Source: JBJEDU01 sp051872395 (lineage in GTDB: Bacteria; Bacillota_I; Bacilli_A; RFN20; CAG-826). Taken from it: a stretch of DNA of 64,000 bases. The translations under genes and the position numbers were made by a program. Positions 16,626 to 24,940 of the stretch are shown one piece after another. Numbering within the stretch: position 1 is the stretch's first letter; the number at the start of each line of letters is the position of its first letter. A model generated the notes under the pieces. That model was not told where the DNA came from and made no database searches. It saw only the letters and a list, made by a program, of their open reading frames with translations. The DNA lies in NCBI GenBank assembly GCA_051872395.1, contig JBJEDU010000030.1, positions 1-64,000 on the forward strand, written 5' to 3'.

Positions 16626-17615
16626 ATGGATTATATCACTTTAAATAATAAGAAAATGAAAGGGAGAGCGGTTCTTGCTCCAATGGCAGGAATCTCTTTT
16701 TCTTCATATCGAAAATTTAATAAGAAATTTCATACTTCTTTTTCTTATACAGAAATGGTTTCTGATATGGGTTTAATCTATAATAACAAAGAAACTTTAT
16801 CTTATTTAAAGACTGATAAAAATGAAGGAATTGTCGGATTACAATTATTTGGAAATAGTAGCGAAAATCTATTAAAGTCAATGGAAATTGCTTTAAAAAT
16901 TAATCCAAATTTCGCTTTTATTGATGTTAATATGGCTTGTCCAGTCAATAAGGTTACTTCCACTGGCGCGGGTTCTTCCTTATTAAAAGACGTCGATAAA
17001 ATTAAGGAAATTATTACTACATTAAAAAGTCATACTACCTTACCTGTTTCTATTAAAATTAGATTAGGAATTGATGAAAATCACCTTAATTATTTAGACG
17101 TTATTTCTGCGGCCATTTCTAGTGGAGTTGACTTTATTGCGTTGCACGCTAGAACGAAAAAACAACTATATTCTGGAAAACCTTTATATGATGAAATTCG
17201 TGGGTTAAAAGATAAAGTTAGTGTTCCTTTGATTATTTCTGGTGATATTTTTACAGTTGAAGACGCTATACACGCTATTAATATTACTGGTGCGGATTAT
17301 GTTTTAGTAGCACGTGGAGGCATTGGAAATCCACTTTTGATTAAAGAAATAAATTATTATTTTAAAACAGGAAAAATTAAACACTATAAAAGAACAATAA
17401 ATGGACAAATTAAATTATGCTTAAAATTAGGAAAGATGATTATCAAAGATAAAGGCGAATATTCTGGTATGAGAATATATCGAGGAATTGCTCCAAAATT
17501 TTTTGTTGGACTTCCTAATTCTAAAAATGTCAAAGTCGCTTTAGCGGGTTCTTTATCATCCTATAGCGATTTAGTTAGAATTTTAAAAGAGTATAAAAGA
17601 AGTTTTAAGTATTAA
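16626..17615 (+). CDS. dusB: tRNA-dihydrouridine synthase (DusB family)
   Basis: A 329-residue FMN enzyme that reduces specific uridines in tRNA with NADPH. The APMAGIS opening, the catalytic-cysteine motif MACPVNK (Cys105), IKIRLG, the HARTKKQLYSG motif and GADYVLVARGGIGNP phosphate-binding segment are all as in bacterial Dus proteins. Location after ftsH and before lysS matches Bacillus dusB (yacF). The ATG is only six bases past the ftsH terminator T-run and has no ribosome site other than the purines inside that hairpin, so expression probably depends on read-through with the stem melted or on leaderless-like initiation. Confidence 0.93.
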   Translation: MDYITLNNKKMKGRAVLAPMAGISFSSYRKFNKKFHTSFSYTEMVSDMGLIYNNKETLSYLKTDKNEGIVGLQLFGNSSENLLKSMEIALKINPNFAFIDVNMACPVNKVTSTGAGSSLLKDVDKIKEIITTLKSHTTLPVSIKIRLGIDENHLNYLDVISAAISSGVDFIALHARTKKQLYSGKPLYDEIRGLKDKVSVPLIISGDIFTVEDAIHAINITGADYVLVARGGIGNPLLIKEINYYFKTGKIKHYKRTINGQIKLCLKLGKMIIKDKGEYSGMRIYRGIAPKFFVGLPNSKNVKVALAGSLSSYSDLVRILKEYKRSFKY

Positions 17616-17665
17616 AAAAGAACTTGTATTTATGTATAATGAAAAAACTGGAGGGAAATAACCTT

Positions 17666-19156
17666 ATGGAAGAAAAAGAATTAAATGATCAAGAACTAAT
17701 CCGACGAGAAAAGTTAAATAAATATGTAGAAATGGGCATTGATCCTTATGGACATAAATATAAAGTTACTATGTCTTGTAAAGAAATTAGAGACGCTCTT
17801 AAAAATAAAACTCCTGCTCAAATTGAAAAGAAACATTTAGTGGTTTCTATTGCTGGTAGAATAATGGCCATTCGTAGAATGGGTAAAGCATCCTTTATTA
17901 ACATTCAAGATAGAAGCGGTAAAATGCAAATTTATATTGGTATTGATCAAGTTGGTAAAAAAGCTTACGACTTATTCAAACTCGCGGATATCGGTGACAT
18001 CATTGGCGTTTCTGGTTATGTAATGACTACTAGAACTGGTGAATTGACCGTTAAAGCTGAAAAATATACACATCTTTGTAAATCTCTCCATCCTCTTCCA
18101 GAAAAATTCCATGGTTTAACTGATGTTGAAGAAAGATATAGAAGAAGATATCTTGATTTAATCATGAATGAAGATGCAAAAAACACTGCGATAAAAAGAG
18201 CGAAGATTATTAGAAGTATTCAACACTTTTTAGATGATAAAGGTTTCATAGAATATGAAACAAGTATCCTCTCTCCTATTTTAGGTGGTGCGGCCGCGCG
18301 TCCATTTATTACTCATCATAACGCCTTAGATAGAGACTTTTATTTACGAATCGCTACTGAATTGAATTTAAAAAGACTTCTTATTGGCGGATTAGAAAAA
18401 GTTTATGAAATTGGACGATTATTTAGAAATGAAGGTATGGATAATTCCCATAATCCAGAATTTACTTCAATTGAAATATATGAAGCTTATTCTGATTTAA
18501 AAGGAATTGGTAAATTAATCGAAGATTTATTAAGACATGTTTCTAAGGAAGTATGTGGAGACTCTATCGTTACTTATTTAGATAAAACCATCGATTTTAA
18601 ACATAAATTTAGATGGGTAAAAATGAGAGATTTAATTTTAGAAAAAACTGGTATCGATTTCTATGAAATCAAAGATTTTGAAACCGCGAAATCTCTTGCT
18701 GCGTCTCATGATATCCACCTTGATGAATTTAAAAACACTGTTGGATATGTGATGAACGAGTTTTATGAACAATTATGTCAAGATGATTTAATTCAACCTA
18801 CATTTGTTTACGAATATCCTATTGAAGTTTCTCCATTAACTAAAAAGAGTAAAGACCCACGTTTCGTCGAAAGATTTGAACTTTTTGTTAACGGAAAAGA
18901 ACTTGCAAACGCATATACAGAACTCAATGATCCAATCGATCAAAAACAAAGATTCCTCGATCAACTTAAAGCAAAGGATTTAGGTGATGAAGAAGCGAGT
19001 GAAATGGATAATGACTTCGTTGAAGCGCTTGAATATGGCATGCCTCCTGCTGGAGGAATTGGAATGGGTATCGACCGTTTAGCGATGATTTTAACCAATC
19101 AACCATCTGTTAGAGAAGTCATCCTTTTCCCAACTATGAAAAATCAAAATAAATAA
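17666..19156 (+). CDS. lysS: Lysyl-tRNA synthetase, class II
   Basis: Charges tRNA-Lys with lysine. I start at ATG 17666, which follows GGAGGG; the upstream TTG at 17624 is an unsupported extension. The 496 residues comprise the N-terminal OB-fold anticodon-binding domain (GRIMAIRRMGKASFINIQD) and the class II catalytic core: motif 1 around FIEYETSILSPILGGAAARPF, motif 2 EIGRLFRNEGMDNSHNPEFT (kept here as a name) and motif 3 GIGMGIDRLAMIL. Length is normal. A TATAAT at 17635-17640 could drive it separately from dusB, though its -35 is weak. Confidence 0.97.
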   Translation: MEEKELNDQELIRREKLNKYVEMGIDPYGHKYKVTMSCKEIRDALKNKTPAQIEKKHLVVSIAGRIMAIRRMGKASFINIQDRSGKMQIYIGIDQVGKKAYDLFKLADIGDIIGVSGYVMTTRTGELTVKAEKYTHLCKSLHPLPEKFHGLTDVEERYRRRYLDLIMNEDAKNTAIKRAKIIRSIQHFLDDKGFIEYETSILSPILGGAAARPFITHHNALDRDFYLRIATELNLKRLLIGGLEKVYEIGRLFRNEGMDNSHNPEFTSIEIYEAYSDLKGIGKLIEDLLRHVSKEVCGDSIVTYLDKTIDFKHKFRWVKMRDLILEKTGIDFYEIKDFETAKSLAASHDIHLDEFKNTVGYVMNEFYEQLCQDDLIQPTFVYEYPIEVSPLTKKSKDPRFVERFELFVNGKELANAYTELNDPIDQKQRFLDQLKAKDLGDEEASEMDNDFVEALEYGMPPAGGIGMGIDRLAMILTNQPSVREVILFPTMKNQNK

Positions 19157-19170
19157 TATTTAATTTAAAT

Positions 19171-19197
19171 AAAAACGGAATTTTCCGTTTTTATTTT
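19171..19197 (+). terminator. Terminator after lysS
   Basis: AAAAACGGAA (19171-19180) pairs with TTCCGTTTTT (19183-19192), followed by ATTTTTT. A-tract and T-tract on the two sides allow action in both directions. Confidence 0.85.
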
Positions 19198-19284
19198 TTA
19201 AAAATTTTATAAAAAATATAATCAAAATCTAAAAACTGCCCTATATAAGATATATGGGACAATAATATCAAAAATATTATTTGC

Positions 19285-19314
19285 TTGAAGTTTCTATAAC
19301 GACTTTTGTATAAT
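19285..19314 (+). promoter_or_regulatory. Promoter of rpsF-ssb-rpsR
   Basis: TTGAAG (19285-19290), 18-base spacer, TATAAT (19309-19314). The leader that follows is about 70 bases and holds a 7-bp hairpin GCTATAT/ATATAGC (19343-19362). The S6:S18 complex autoregulates this operon in many bacteria through a leader hairpin with a CCG bulge; I do not see that bulge clearly here, so only the promoter is claimed. Confidence 0.7.
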
Positions 19315-19389
19315 ACAAATGCTGTAAAGCAAAATTCTCTCTGCTATATCTATGAATATAGCCAGAAAAGACCAAAGGGAGGTGTACAA

Positions 19390-19680
19390 ATGAGAAATTA
19401 CGAAATTATGTACATTGTTAAGGCAAACTTAGATGAAACTGGTCGTAAAGAAGTCATTGAAAAGTTAAACACAATTTTAACTGATAATGGCGCGACAGTT
19501 ACCAAAGTTGATGAAACGATGGGATTAAGAGATTTAGCGTATCCTATCAACGATGAAACCAAAGGTTATTATGTTGTCTTAGATGTTACCGCTGATGAAA
19601 AAGCCACAAGCGAATTCTCTCGTCTTGTGAAAATCAATCAAAACGTATTACGTCATATTGTTGTCTTAAAACACGAATAA
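19390..19680 (+). CDS. rpsF: 30S ribosomal protein S6
   Basis: S6 binds 16S rRNA in the platform as a dimer with S18. From ATG 19390 (MRNYEIMYIVKANLDE), which has GGGAGGTG upstream, it has 96 residues, the normal length. The frame extends upstream to 19306 but without a start signal. GLRDLAYPINDETKGYY is the family core. First gene of the conserved rpsF-ssb-rpsR operon. Confidence 0.97.
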   Translation: MRNYEIMYIVKANLDETGRKEVIEKLNTILTDNGATVTKVDETMGLRDLAYPINDETKGYYVVLDVTADEKATSEFSRLVKINQNVLRHIVVLKHE

Positions 19681-19695
19681 GGAGGACAATTATTT

Positions 19696-20136
19696 ATGAT
19701 CAATCGAGTTGTTTTAGTAGGTCGTATCTCTCACGACTTAGAACTCAAAAGAACTAATTCTGATGTCGCGGTTGTTTCTTTCCGCGTCGCGGTAGACAAT
19801 CGTCAAAAAAACGCTGATGGAACTCGTTCAACAAGTTTCATTCCTTGTAAAGCATTTTCTCAAACCGCAGAAAATATGTTTAAATACATTAGAAAAGGTT
19901 CGTTGGTAGGTGTCGAAGGCCGTTTGAATCAAAGAAGTTACGCTCGTGAAGATGGAACCAATGCTTCCATCATGGAAGTTATCTGTGATTCCGTTCAATT
20001 TTTAGAGCCAAAAGGTGCTGCTTCTTCTACTGATACCAGTACCGGTTTTGTATCTCAAGTTGCTAAAGAACAAAATGAGAACGCTAATCTTGATTCATTA
20101 GATTTGCCTGATGACGATCTTCCATTCAATGTATGA
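19696..20136 (+). CDS. ssb: Single-stranded DNA-binding protein
   Basis: A 146-residue SSB with an N-terminal OB fold (MINRVVLVGRISHDLEL ... TSFIPCKAF ... KGSLVGVEGRLNQRSY) and an acidic tip, DLPDDDLPFNV. The usual C-terminal tip DDDIPF is recognisable but followed by two extra residues, Asn-Val. GGAGG precedes the ATG. It protects and organises ssDNA during replication and repair; its place between rpsF and rpsR is standard in Bacillota. Confidence 0.96.
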   Translation: MINRVVLVGRISHDLELKRTNSDVAVVSFRVAVDNRQKNADGTRSTSFIPCKAFSQTAENMFKYIRKGSLVGVEGRLNQRSYAREDGTNASIMEVICDSVQFLEPKGAASSTDTSTGFVSQVAKEQNENANLDSLDLPDDDLPFNV

Positions 20137-20151
20137 AAGGAAAATTAAATA

Positions 20152-20379
20152 ATGGCATTTAAAAAAGTTAGACCACACAAAAAGGTCTGTTATTTCAAGA
20201 AAAATAACATTAAATATATCGACTATAAAGATGTTGAAACATTAAAAATGTTTATTACACCAAATGCTAAGATTGCGCCACGTCGTGCAACTGGCACTTG
20301 TGCAAAACATCAAAGAGAATTAGCGAAAGCTATTAAACTTGCGCGTTATATGGCTTTATTACCATACGTTCAAGAATAA
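20152..20379 (+). CDS. rpsR: 30S ribosomal protein S18
   Basis: A 75-residue basic protein with the S18 core: [33 protein letters not shown] and [16 protein letters not shown]. It pairs with S6 on the 30S platform. Last gene of the operon, followed 22 bases later by a strong terminator. Confidence 0.97.
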   Translation: MAFKKVRPHKKVCYFKKNNIKYIDYKDVETLKMFITPNAKIAPRRATGTCAKHQRELAKAIKLARYMALLPYVQE

Positions 20380-20401
20380 TATTGATATATATTAATTGAA
20401 T

Positions 20402-20433
20402 AATACCTCCGCAATTTCGCGGAGGTATTTTTT
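20402..20433 (+). terminator. Terminator of rpsF-ssb-rpsR
   Basis: An 11-bp stem, AATACCTCCGC (20402-20412) with GCGGAGGTATT (20419-20429), and a T-run. G+C-rich core makes it one of the strongest terminators in the window. Confidence 0.92.
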
Positions 20434-20458
20434 ATATTTATGGATTTAATTATGCTAA

Positions 20459-21250
20459 TTAAAACATATATTCATATGAGGCAAATGGGTCGATTTTATC
20501 AATCAATATTTCATTTTTATATTTTAAGATGTATCTAATTTTACATGAAGGACATTCGTGAATATAACGAACCATTTCTCCTTTAATAGGAGCCTTTAAT
20601 TTATGAGATATAAATTCTTCAATTATTATTTCTAATAAATATTTGTTTTTCTTAATAATGATATGATTTTTCTCCATTTTTATAATCTTAGCGAAATTAT
20701 ATGTTCCAAATAAATATTCTTTATCGTGGGTTTTTATTAAACAAGTAATTCCTTTTATTGTTATTAATCCTAATGGTATACTCGCAATCGCGAGAGTTAA
20801 GGAAACATCCTTTTTGCTTGAATTGAGCCATAAGTATTTATTTGGGAAGTTTTTTCCTTTATCTCCTTCAATATAACCATCACCGTGTTTAAATTTTATT
20901 TCTTCATTGTTGATTACTAACCTACCATTAACTAAATGATTCATGGAATAAATGTGATGTTTACATTCGATAGGTAAAAATCTAAAGAAAGACATAATAT
21001 CTTTTTTAATTGGAACAAAATTAGAAAATAGTAATTCTCCATGAATATTGATATCTTCTTGTTGGATATGACATTTAATATGATTGTTATCCATTTCTAT
21101 TTGATTAATATCTTTAATTAAAAAAGATGTTTCATTATTAATTAATTGTATTAAGTGACCATCATTAGAAAAGGAATCGATGAATGCGAGTGTTTTTCCA
21201 TCGCTATTTTGACATTTATAATAAATACCAAAAAATTTATTTCTCCTCAC
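20459..21250 (-). CDS. Tocopherol-cyclase-like family protein
   Basis: A 263-residue soluble protein resembling the tocopherol cyclase family (Pfam Tocopherol_cycl) that is common in Firmicutes lacking tocopherol. The diagnostic block GDGYIEGDKGKNFPNKY-LWLNS matches the family's Y-E-D-W/K-G-x-x-F-P-x-x-W-x-W pattern, and IECKHHIYSMNH precedes it as usual. Two beta-rich halves fit the lipocalin-like fold. Actual function in such bacteria is not known; a lipid or isoprenoid ligand is inference. No signal peptide. It is transcribed toward rpsR and shares the convergent terminator region. Confidence 0.75.
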   Translation of the reverse strand: MRRNKFFGIYYKCQNSDGKTLAFIDSFSNDGHLIQLINNETSFLIKDINQIEMDNNHIKCHIQQEDINIHGELLFSNFVPIKKDIMSFFRFLPIECKHHIYSMNHLVNGRLVINNEEIKFKHGDGYIEGDKGKNFPNKYLWLNSSKKDVSLTLAIASIPLGLITIKGITCLIKTHDKEYLFGTYNFAKIIKMEKNHIIIKKNKYLLEIIIEEFISHKLKAPIKGEMVRYIHECPSCKIRYILKYKNEILIDKIDPFASYEYMF

Positions 21251-21456
21251 ACTTATACTCTATCTAATATCACTAATTAAACCAATGGTTAAAAAAGTCA
21301 TTTTTGTTTATTAAAATTTACTTTTCTTTAAAATATAACAAATTTTTATAAAATTTTTTAATTATTAATAATTAAATGTAAAAAGTTTACTAAATTTTTT
21401 ATATTAATTTATTTTATAAAAATAAAAAGAAAAACCATAATTTTTACAAGAAATAT

Positions 21457-21469
21457 TTTTTACTAAAAT
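21457..21469 (+). promoter_or_regulatory. LacI-type operator candidate upstream of msmK
   Basis: TTTTTACTAAAAT, one mismatch to the palindrome ATTTTA(G/C)TAAAAT, centred on 21463. A second, weaker site TTTACTAAA is at 21387-21395. A TATAAT at 21484-21489 follows, so the first site covers the -35 region. The rest of 21251-21456 is plain AT-rich DNA. Confidence 0.55.
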
Positions 21470-21529
21470 TTTAAAAAATAAAGTATAATTATTATGTATT
21501 TATTTGTTTTTATTTATAAGGAGTTCATT

Positions 21530-22864
21530 ATGGCAACATTAAGTTTTCGACATATTGACAAAGTATATCCAAACAAAGTTCAAGCTGTTTTTGATTTTAA
21601 TTTGGAAGTAAAAGATAAAGAGTTCATCGCCTTCGTTGGCCCTTCTGGATGTGGTAAATCTACTACACTTAGAATGATTGCCGGTCTAGAAGATATAACC
21701 GCAGGTGATTTATATATCGATGATAAACTTGTCAATGGTGTCATGCCAAAAAATAGAAATATCGCGATGGTTTTCCAAAACTACGCATTATATCCACATA
21801 TGTCAGTGTATGACAATATGGCGTTCGCATTAAAACTTAGAAAAAGTTTATTAGTTACAGTAAACAAAAAGGTTTTATCAGTAATGGATGTTTATATTAA
21901 AAACAATCCTGACAACTCTTCAGATGTTGTGGAAATGAGAAAAACTTTATCAAATTTAGATACTTTAAAAGCCTTTTTAGAAACTGAAGACGTTGAAGAA
22001 AAATTAGCGGCATTATTATCAAAAGTTATCAATGAAAAAATGAGCGTAGATATTACTAAAGATTCTTTCTATAAATATCGTCACTACACTAAAGGGGAAA
22101 TTAAAGAAAGAGTGCTCGCTGCGGCAGAAATATTAGGTATTACCCCATATTTAGAAAGAAAACCTGCTGCTCTTTCAGGTGGTCAACGTCAAAGAGTAGC
22201 GTTAGGTAGAGCGATCGTTAGAAGTCCAAAAGTCTTCTTAATGGATGAACCATTATCAAACTTAGATGCTAAACTCAGAGTTCAAATGAGAAGTGAAATT
22301 ATTAAAATTCATAAAAGAGTTAATGCGACAACAATTTACGTTACTCACGACCAAACTGAAGCGATGACTATGGCGGATCGTATCGTCGTTATGAAAGATG
22401 GTTATATTCAACAAATTGGAACTCCAAAAGAAGTTTATAGCAATCCTGCGAATATGTTTGTCGCGGGCTTCATTGGCTCTCCAAGCATGAACTTCTTTAA
22501 TGGCACTGTTATGAAAAACAAATTTGTTTTTGATGGAGAAGAAAAACAATCGATATCTTTCAAAGATTTGAGTGATGAACTCAAAGAAAAATTGAAAGAT
22601 TATGATGGTAAAAAAGTTGTTCTTGGTATTCGACCAGAAAGTATCAGCGTTGACACTGAAGGGAAATCTTCAAGCATCGATGCAAAGTATGATATTTCTG
22701 AACTATTAGGTTATGAATTATTAATTTATGGTTTCATTGATGGTCAAAGAGTGACTTTCAAAACTGACCTTAATAACGAAAAATATGTCAAAGAAAATTT
22801 CAAAATTAAATTTGATTTTTCAAAAATTGCTTTCTTCGATGAAGAAACTACAAATAGAATTTAA
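21530..22864 (+). CDS. msmK: Sugar ABC transporter ATP-binding protein (MsmK/UgpC type) with an 83-residue insertion
   Basis: Energises carbohydrate ABC importers. I start at ATG 21530, after AAGGAG; ATG 21494 has no ribosome site. Of 444 residues, Walker A GPSGCGKST is at 37-45, Q-loop Gln83, signature LSGGQ at 215-219, Walker B VFLMDEP at 235-241, and a C-terminal regulatory OB-like domain begins about 285 (GIRPESI). Between MAFALKLR and KGEIKERV an extra stretch of about 83 residues (105-187) sits in the helical subdomain, where family members have only a few. Insertions here occur in mollicute relatives. It lies apart from its permeases (36.2-38.2 kb) and, as in Bacillus MsmX, may serve several importers. 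A candidate LacI-regulon operator is upstream. Confidence 0.92.
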   Translation: MATLSFRHIDKVYPNKVQAVFDFNLEVKDKEFIAFVGPSGCGKSTTLRMIAGLEDITAGDLYIDDKLVNGVMPKNRNIAMVFQNYALYPHMSVYDNMAFALKLRKSLLVTVNKKVLSVMDVYIKNNPDNSSDVVEMRKTLSNLDTLKAFLETEDVEEKLAALLSKVINEKMSVDITKDSFYKYRHYTKGEIKERVLAAAEILGITPYLERKPAALSGGQRQRVALGRAIVRSPKVFLMDEPLSNLDAKLRVQMRSEIIKIHKRVNATTIYVTHDQTEAMTMADRIVVMKDGYIQQIGTPKEVYSNPANMFVAGFIGSPSMNFFNGTVMKNKFVFDGEEKQSISFKDLSDELKEKLKDYDGKKVVLGIRPESISVDTEGKSSSIDAKYDISELLGYELLIYGFIDGQRVTFKTDLNNEKYVKENFKIKFDFSKIAFFDEETTNRI

Positions 22865-22866
22865 TT

Positions 22867-23211
22867 ATGATTAAACTCTTATCTCGTTATAGTTGCACTA
22901 CTAATCCAAAACTTAAAAAAGAATTTCCTCACATCCAAATTAAAGGTAGTGAAAAAATCATCTTTAAGTTATTGACTGATTATTTAAAAAATAACGAGTA
23001 TGAAAACATTAAATCAGATGAATACTATCTTGATTTATATGGCGAAAAGGATGGATACGAAGTATCCTTCCAAATTGAAAAGAGTGAAATTGAAAATGTT
23101 CTTGAAATTCAAATTTCCATTTTTGGAAAAAAGAAAAGAGGAAGAACACACATTCGACTAGAATTAATTTACGATGATATACTGTCGCTAATAGTAAACA
23201 AAAAACAATAA
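22867..23211 (+). CDS. Small protein of unknown function downstream of msmK
   Basis: A 114-residue protein starting two bases after the msmK stop, so certainly co-transcribed. It is charged and soluble with no signal peptide or membrane segment, and ends in a lysine-rich tail. The alternating hydrophobic pattern in the second half (EVSFQIEKSEIE, LEIQISIFGKKKRG) suggests a beta sheet. I do not recognise a family. A terminator follows. Confidence 0.65.
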   Translation: MIKLLSRYSCTTNPKLKKEFPHIQIKGSEKIIFKLLTDYLKNNEYENIKSDEYYLDLYGEKDGYEVSFQIEKSEIENVLEIQISIFGKKKRGRTHIRLELIYDDILSLIVNKKQ

Positions 23212-23257
23212 AAATAAACAATTTTATATAATAAGTTCAAAAATAGACAACTAAAAT

Positions 23258-23290
23258 ATGAGGGTTTATTCGATAAATCCTCATTTTTTA
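23258..23290 (+). terminator. Terminator after msmK and the small gene
   Basis: A 12-bp stem (23258-23269 with 23273-23284, one G-U) with a TCG loop and a T-run of six. Confidence 0.85.
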
Positions 23291-23325
23291 TTATTAGTAA
23301 AAAATAGTATTGAAGATACAAATAA

Positions 23326-23338
23326 ATTTTAGTAAAAT
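23326..23338 (+). promoter_or_regulatory. LacI-type operator candidate upstream of the glycan operon
   Basis: A perfect ATTTTAGTAAAAT, directly abutting a TATACT at 23339-23344 that could be the -10 element. A second imperfect copy, TATTTACTAAAAT, lies at 23364-23376 and a half-match TTTTTAGTAA at 23398-23407. Multiple sites upstream of a 32-kb operon fit looping repression. Confidence 0.6.
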
Positions 23339-23446
23339 TATACTAGAAAATGAAAAATCAAAATATTTACTAAAATTTTTTAAACAAATTAACGATAATT
23401 TTTAGTAACTTAATCATTATTTTGATTAACGTAATGGTGGATAGAT

Positions 23447-24889
23447 ATGGAACTTACAAAATTTGGCGCAGAATGTGAAGTTGTTGATGGTGTTTATAAA
23501 GTGAATGGAAATGAACAATCCTTTTGTTTTATGGATAACCCATATAATGATTCATATTCATTTTCAGTAAAAATTAAATTAACAAAAGAAGGACAAGCTG
23601 GTATTTATTTTAGAACTATATGTAAGAATGGCCCACGTTGGTTTGTTGGCTATTCTTTTTTAGTTGATTATAAAGACCACACAATCACACTTACTAAAGT
23701 AAGTAATGGTGATCACTTACAAAATGTCCTCGGACAAATGAAATACCCATTTGAATTGAATACCTGGTATGAAATGAAAGTTGAACAAGAAGGTAAAAAC
23801 GTTCGTTTATATTTTAATAACTTTTTGCACGATGATGATCCATATCCAAAATTCGATTTAGAATTAGCCCACTACAACAAAGGCACAATCGGTTTAGCGT
23901 TCGGCGAAGGAGTCGCAGAATTTAAAGATGTGGAAGTCAAAGAATTCCGCTTTGAAAAATTAGATAAAGATCATTCATTTAAAAACCCAATTCTTTATGG
24001 TGCTGACCCAGACGTCATGTATCACGATGGCACATATTATGTTTACTACACTGATACCGCGGATATGTCATTATTCCAATGTTATACCAGTAAAGATTTA
24101 ATCCATTGGAGTGATCCAATCGTCGTTTTCCATGGTAAAGATGGCTGGGGTAACAATGAATATATGTCCCCAAATGTCATCTATAAAGATGGTTGGTTTT
24201 ATATGTTTTATGCTTCGCATACTGCTTACGATGAAAACAACAAAAGACATGTTCAAGTCACCTATGCGACAAGTAGAAGCCCTCTTGGACCATTCAAGAG
24301 TGAAAAGAAAGTTCCATTACACACTGATGTTCAAGAAATTGGAGGCGCACCATTTGTCGATGATGATGGAAGAGTCTATCTCAGTGTCGTCCGTTTCAAA
24401 CAAGGAAATGTTTGTTGGATTATGGAAATTGAACTCGATGATGGTGAAGTGAGAGTTAAAGAAGATACAGTCACTTGTATGTTTGAAGCGACAGAAGACT
24501 GGGAAAAAGACTACGCGAACATCGTTGAAGGGGCCGTCATCGTTAAACATAACGGATTATATTATGCGATGTATGCTGGTAGCCACTATAAAGGCAGCTA
24601 TGCTGAAGGATATGCCACTAGCAAACATCCATTAGGGCCATGGACCAAATATAAATACAATCCAATTTTAAGGTCTCATTATCAAACCCGCGCTGTTGGT
24701 GATAGTGTTTGGACCAAATCTCCAAGTGGTAATGAACTTATTATGTTCTACCATCAACATTATTCTACGACTGAAATTTCCCCACGTTGGATAAGAATGG
24801 ACAGAATGAAATTCGTCAAAGTCGATGATGACGATGATGTATTAGTAGTCAACGGTCCAACCATGACTCCACAAAAGGAAATTAAATAA
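23447..24889 (+). CDS. GH43-family glycoside hydrolase with N-terminal concanavalin-like domain, cytoplasmic
   Basis: First gene of the long glycan operon. Residues 1-165 form a LamG/3-keto-disaccharide-hydrolase-like beta sandwich (VKIKLTKEGQAGIYFRT, GTIGLAFGEGVAEFKDVEV). Residues 180-470 are a five-bladed GH43 propeller with the three expected acidic sites: NPILYGADPDVMYHDG (base Asp), GAPFVDDDGRVYL (pKa-modulating Asp) and NIVEGAVIVKHNGLYY (acid Glu). GH43 enzymes release arabinose, xylose or galactose from plant and other glycans. No signal peptide, so it acts on imported oligosaccharides. The ATG follows GGTGG. Substrate is not predictable from the sequence. Confidence 0.88.
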   Translation: MELTKFGAECEVVDGVYKVNGNEQSFCFMDNPYNDSYSFSVKIKLTKEGQAGIYFRTICKNGPRWFVGYSFLVDYKDHTITLTKVSNGDHLQNVLGQMKYPFELNTWYEMKVEQEGKNVRLYFNNFLHDDDPYPKFDLELAHYNKGTIGLAFGEGVAEFKDVEVKEFRFEKLDKDHSFKNPILYGADPDVMYHDGTYYVYYTDTADMSLFQCYTSKDLIHWSDPIVVFHGKDGWGNNEYMSPNVIYKDGWFYMFYASHTAYDENNKRHVQVTYATSRSPLGPFKSEKKVPLHTDVQEIGGAPFVDDDGRVYLSVVRFKQGNVCWIMEIELDDGEVRVKEDTVTCMFEATEDWEKDYANIVEGAVIVKHNGLYYAMYAGSHYKGSYAEGYATSKHPLGPWTKYKYNPILRSHYQTRAVGDSVWTKSPSGNELIMFYHQHYSTTEISPRWIRMDRMKFVKVDDDDDVLVVNGPTMTPQKEIK

Positions 24890-24940
24890 TAAACATTATT
24901 AATAATAATTAAAAGATTGGAAACGAAAAAAGGAGCTTAT

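Noticed and set aside
17624..17665. Upstream TTG start for lysS
   Set aside because: ATG 17666 has a strong GGAGGG site and the normal N-terminus; the upstream stretch holds a possible -10 box instead.
19343..19362. S6:S18 autoregulatory leader hairpin upstream of rpsF
   Set aside because: A hairpin with a single bulged C exists, but the characteristic CCG-containing bulge is not seen, so it is not called as that regulatory RNA.
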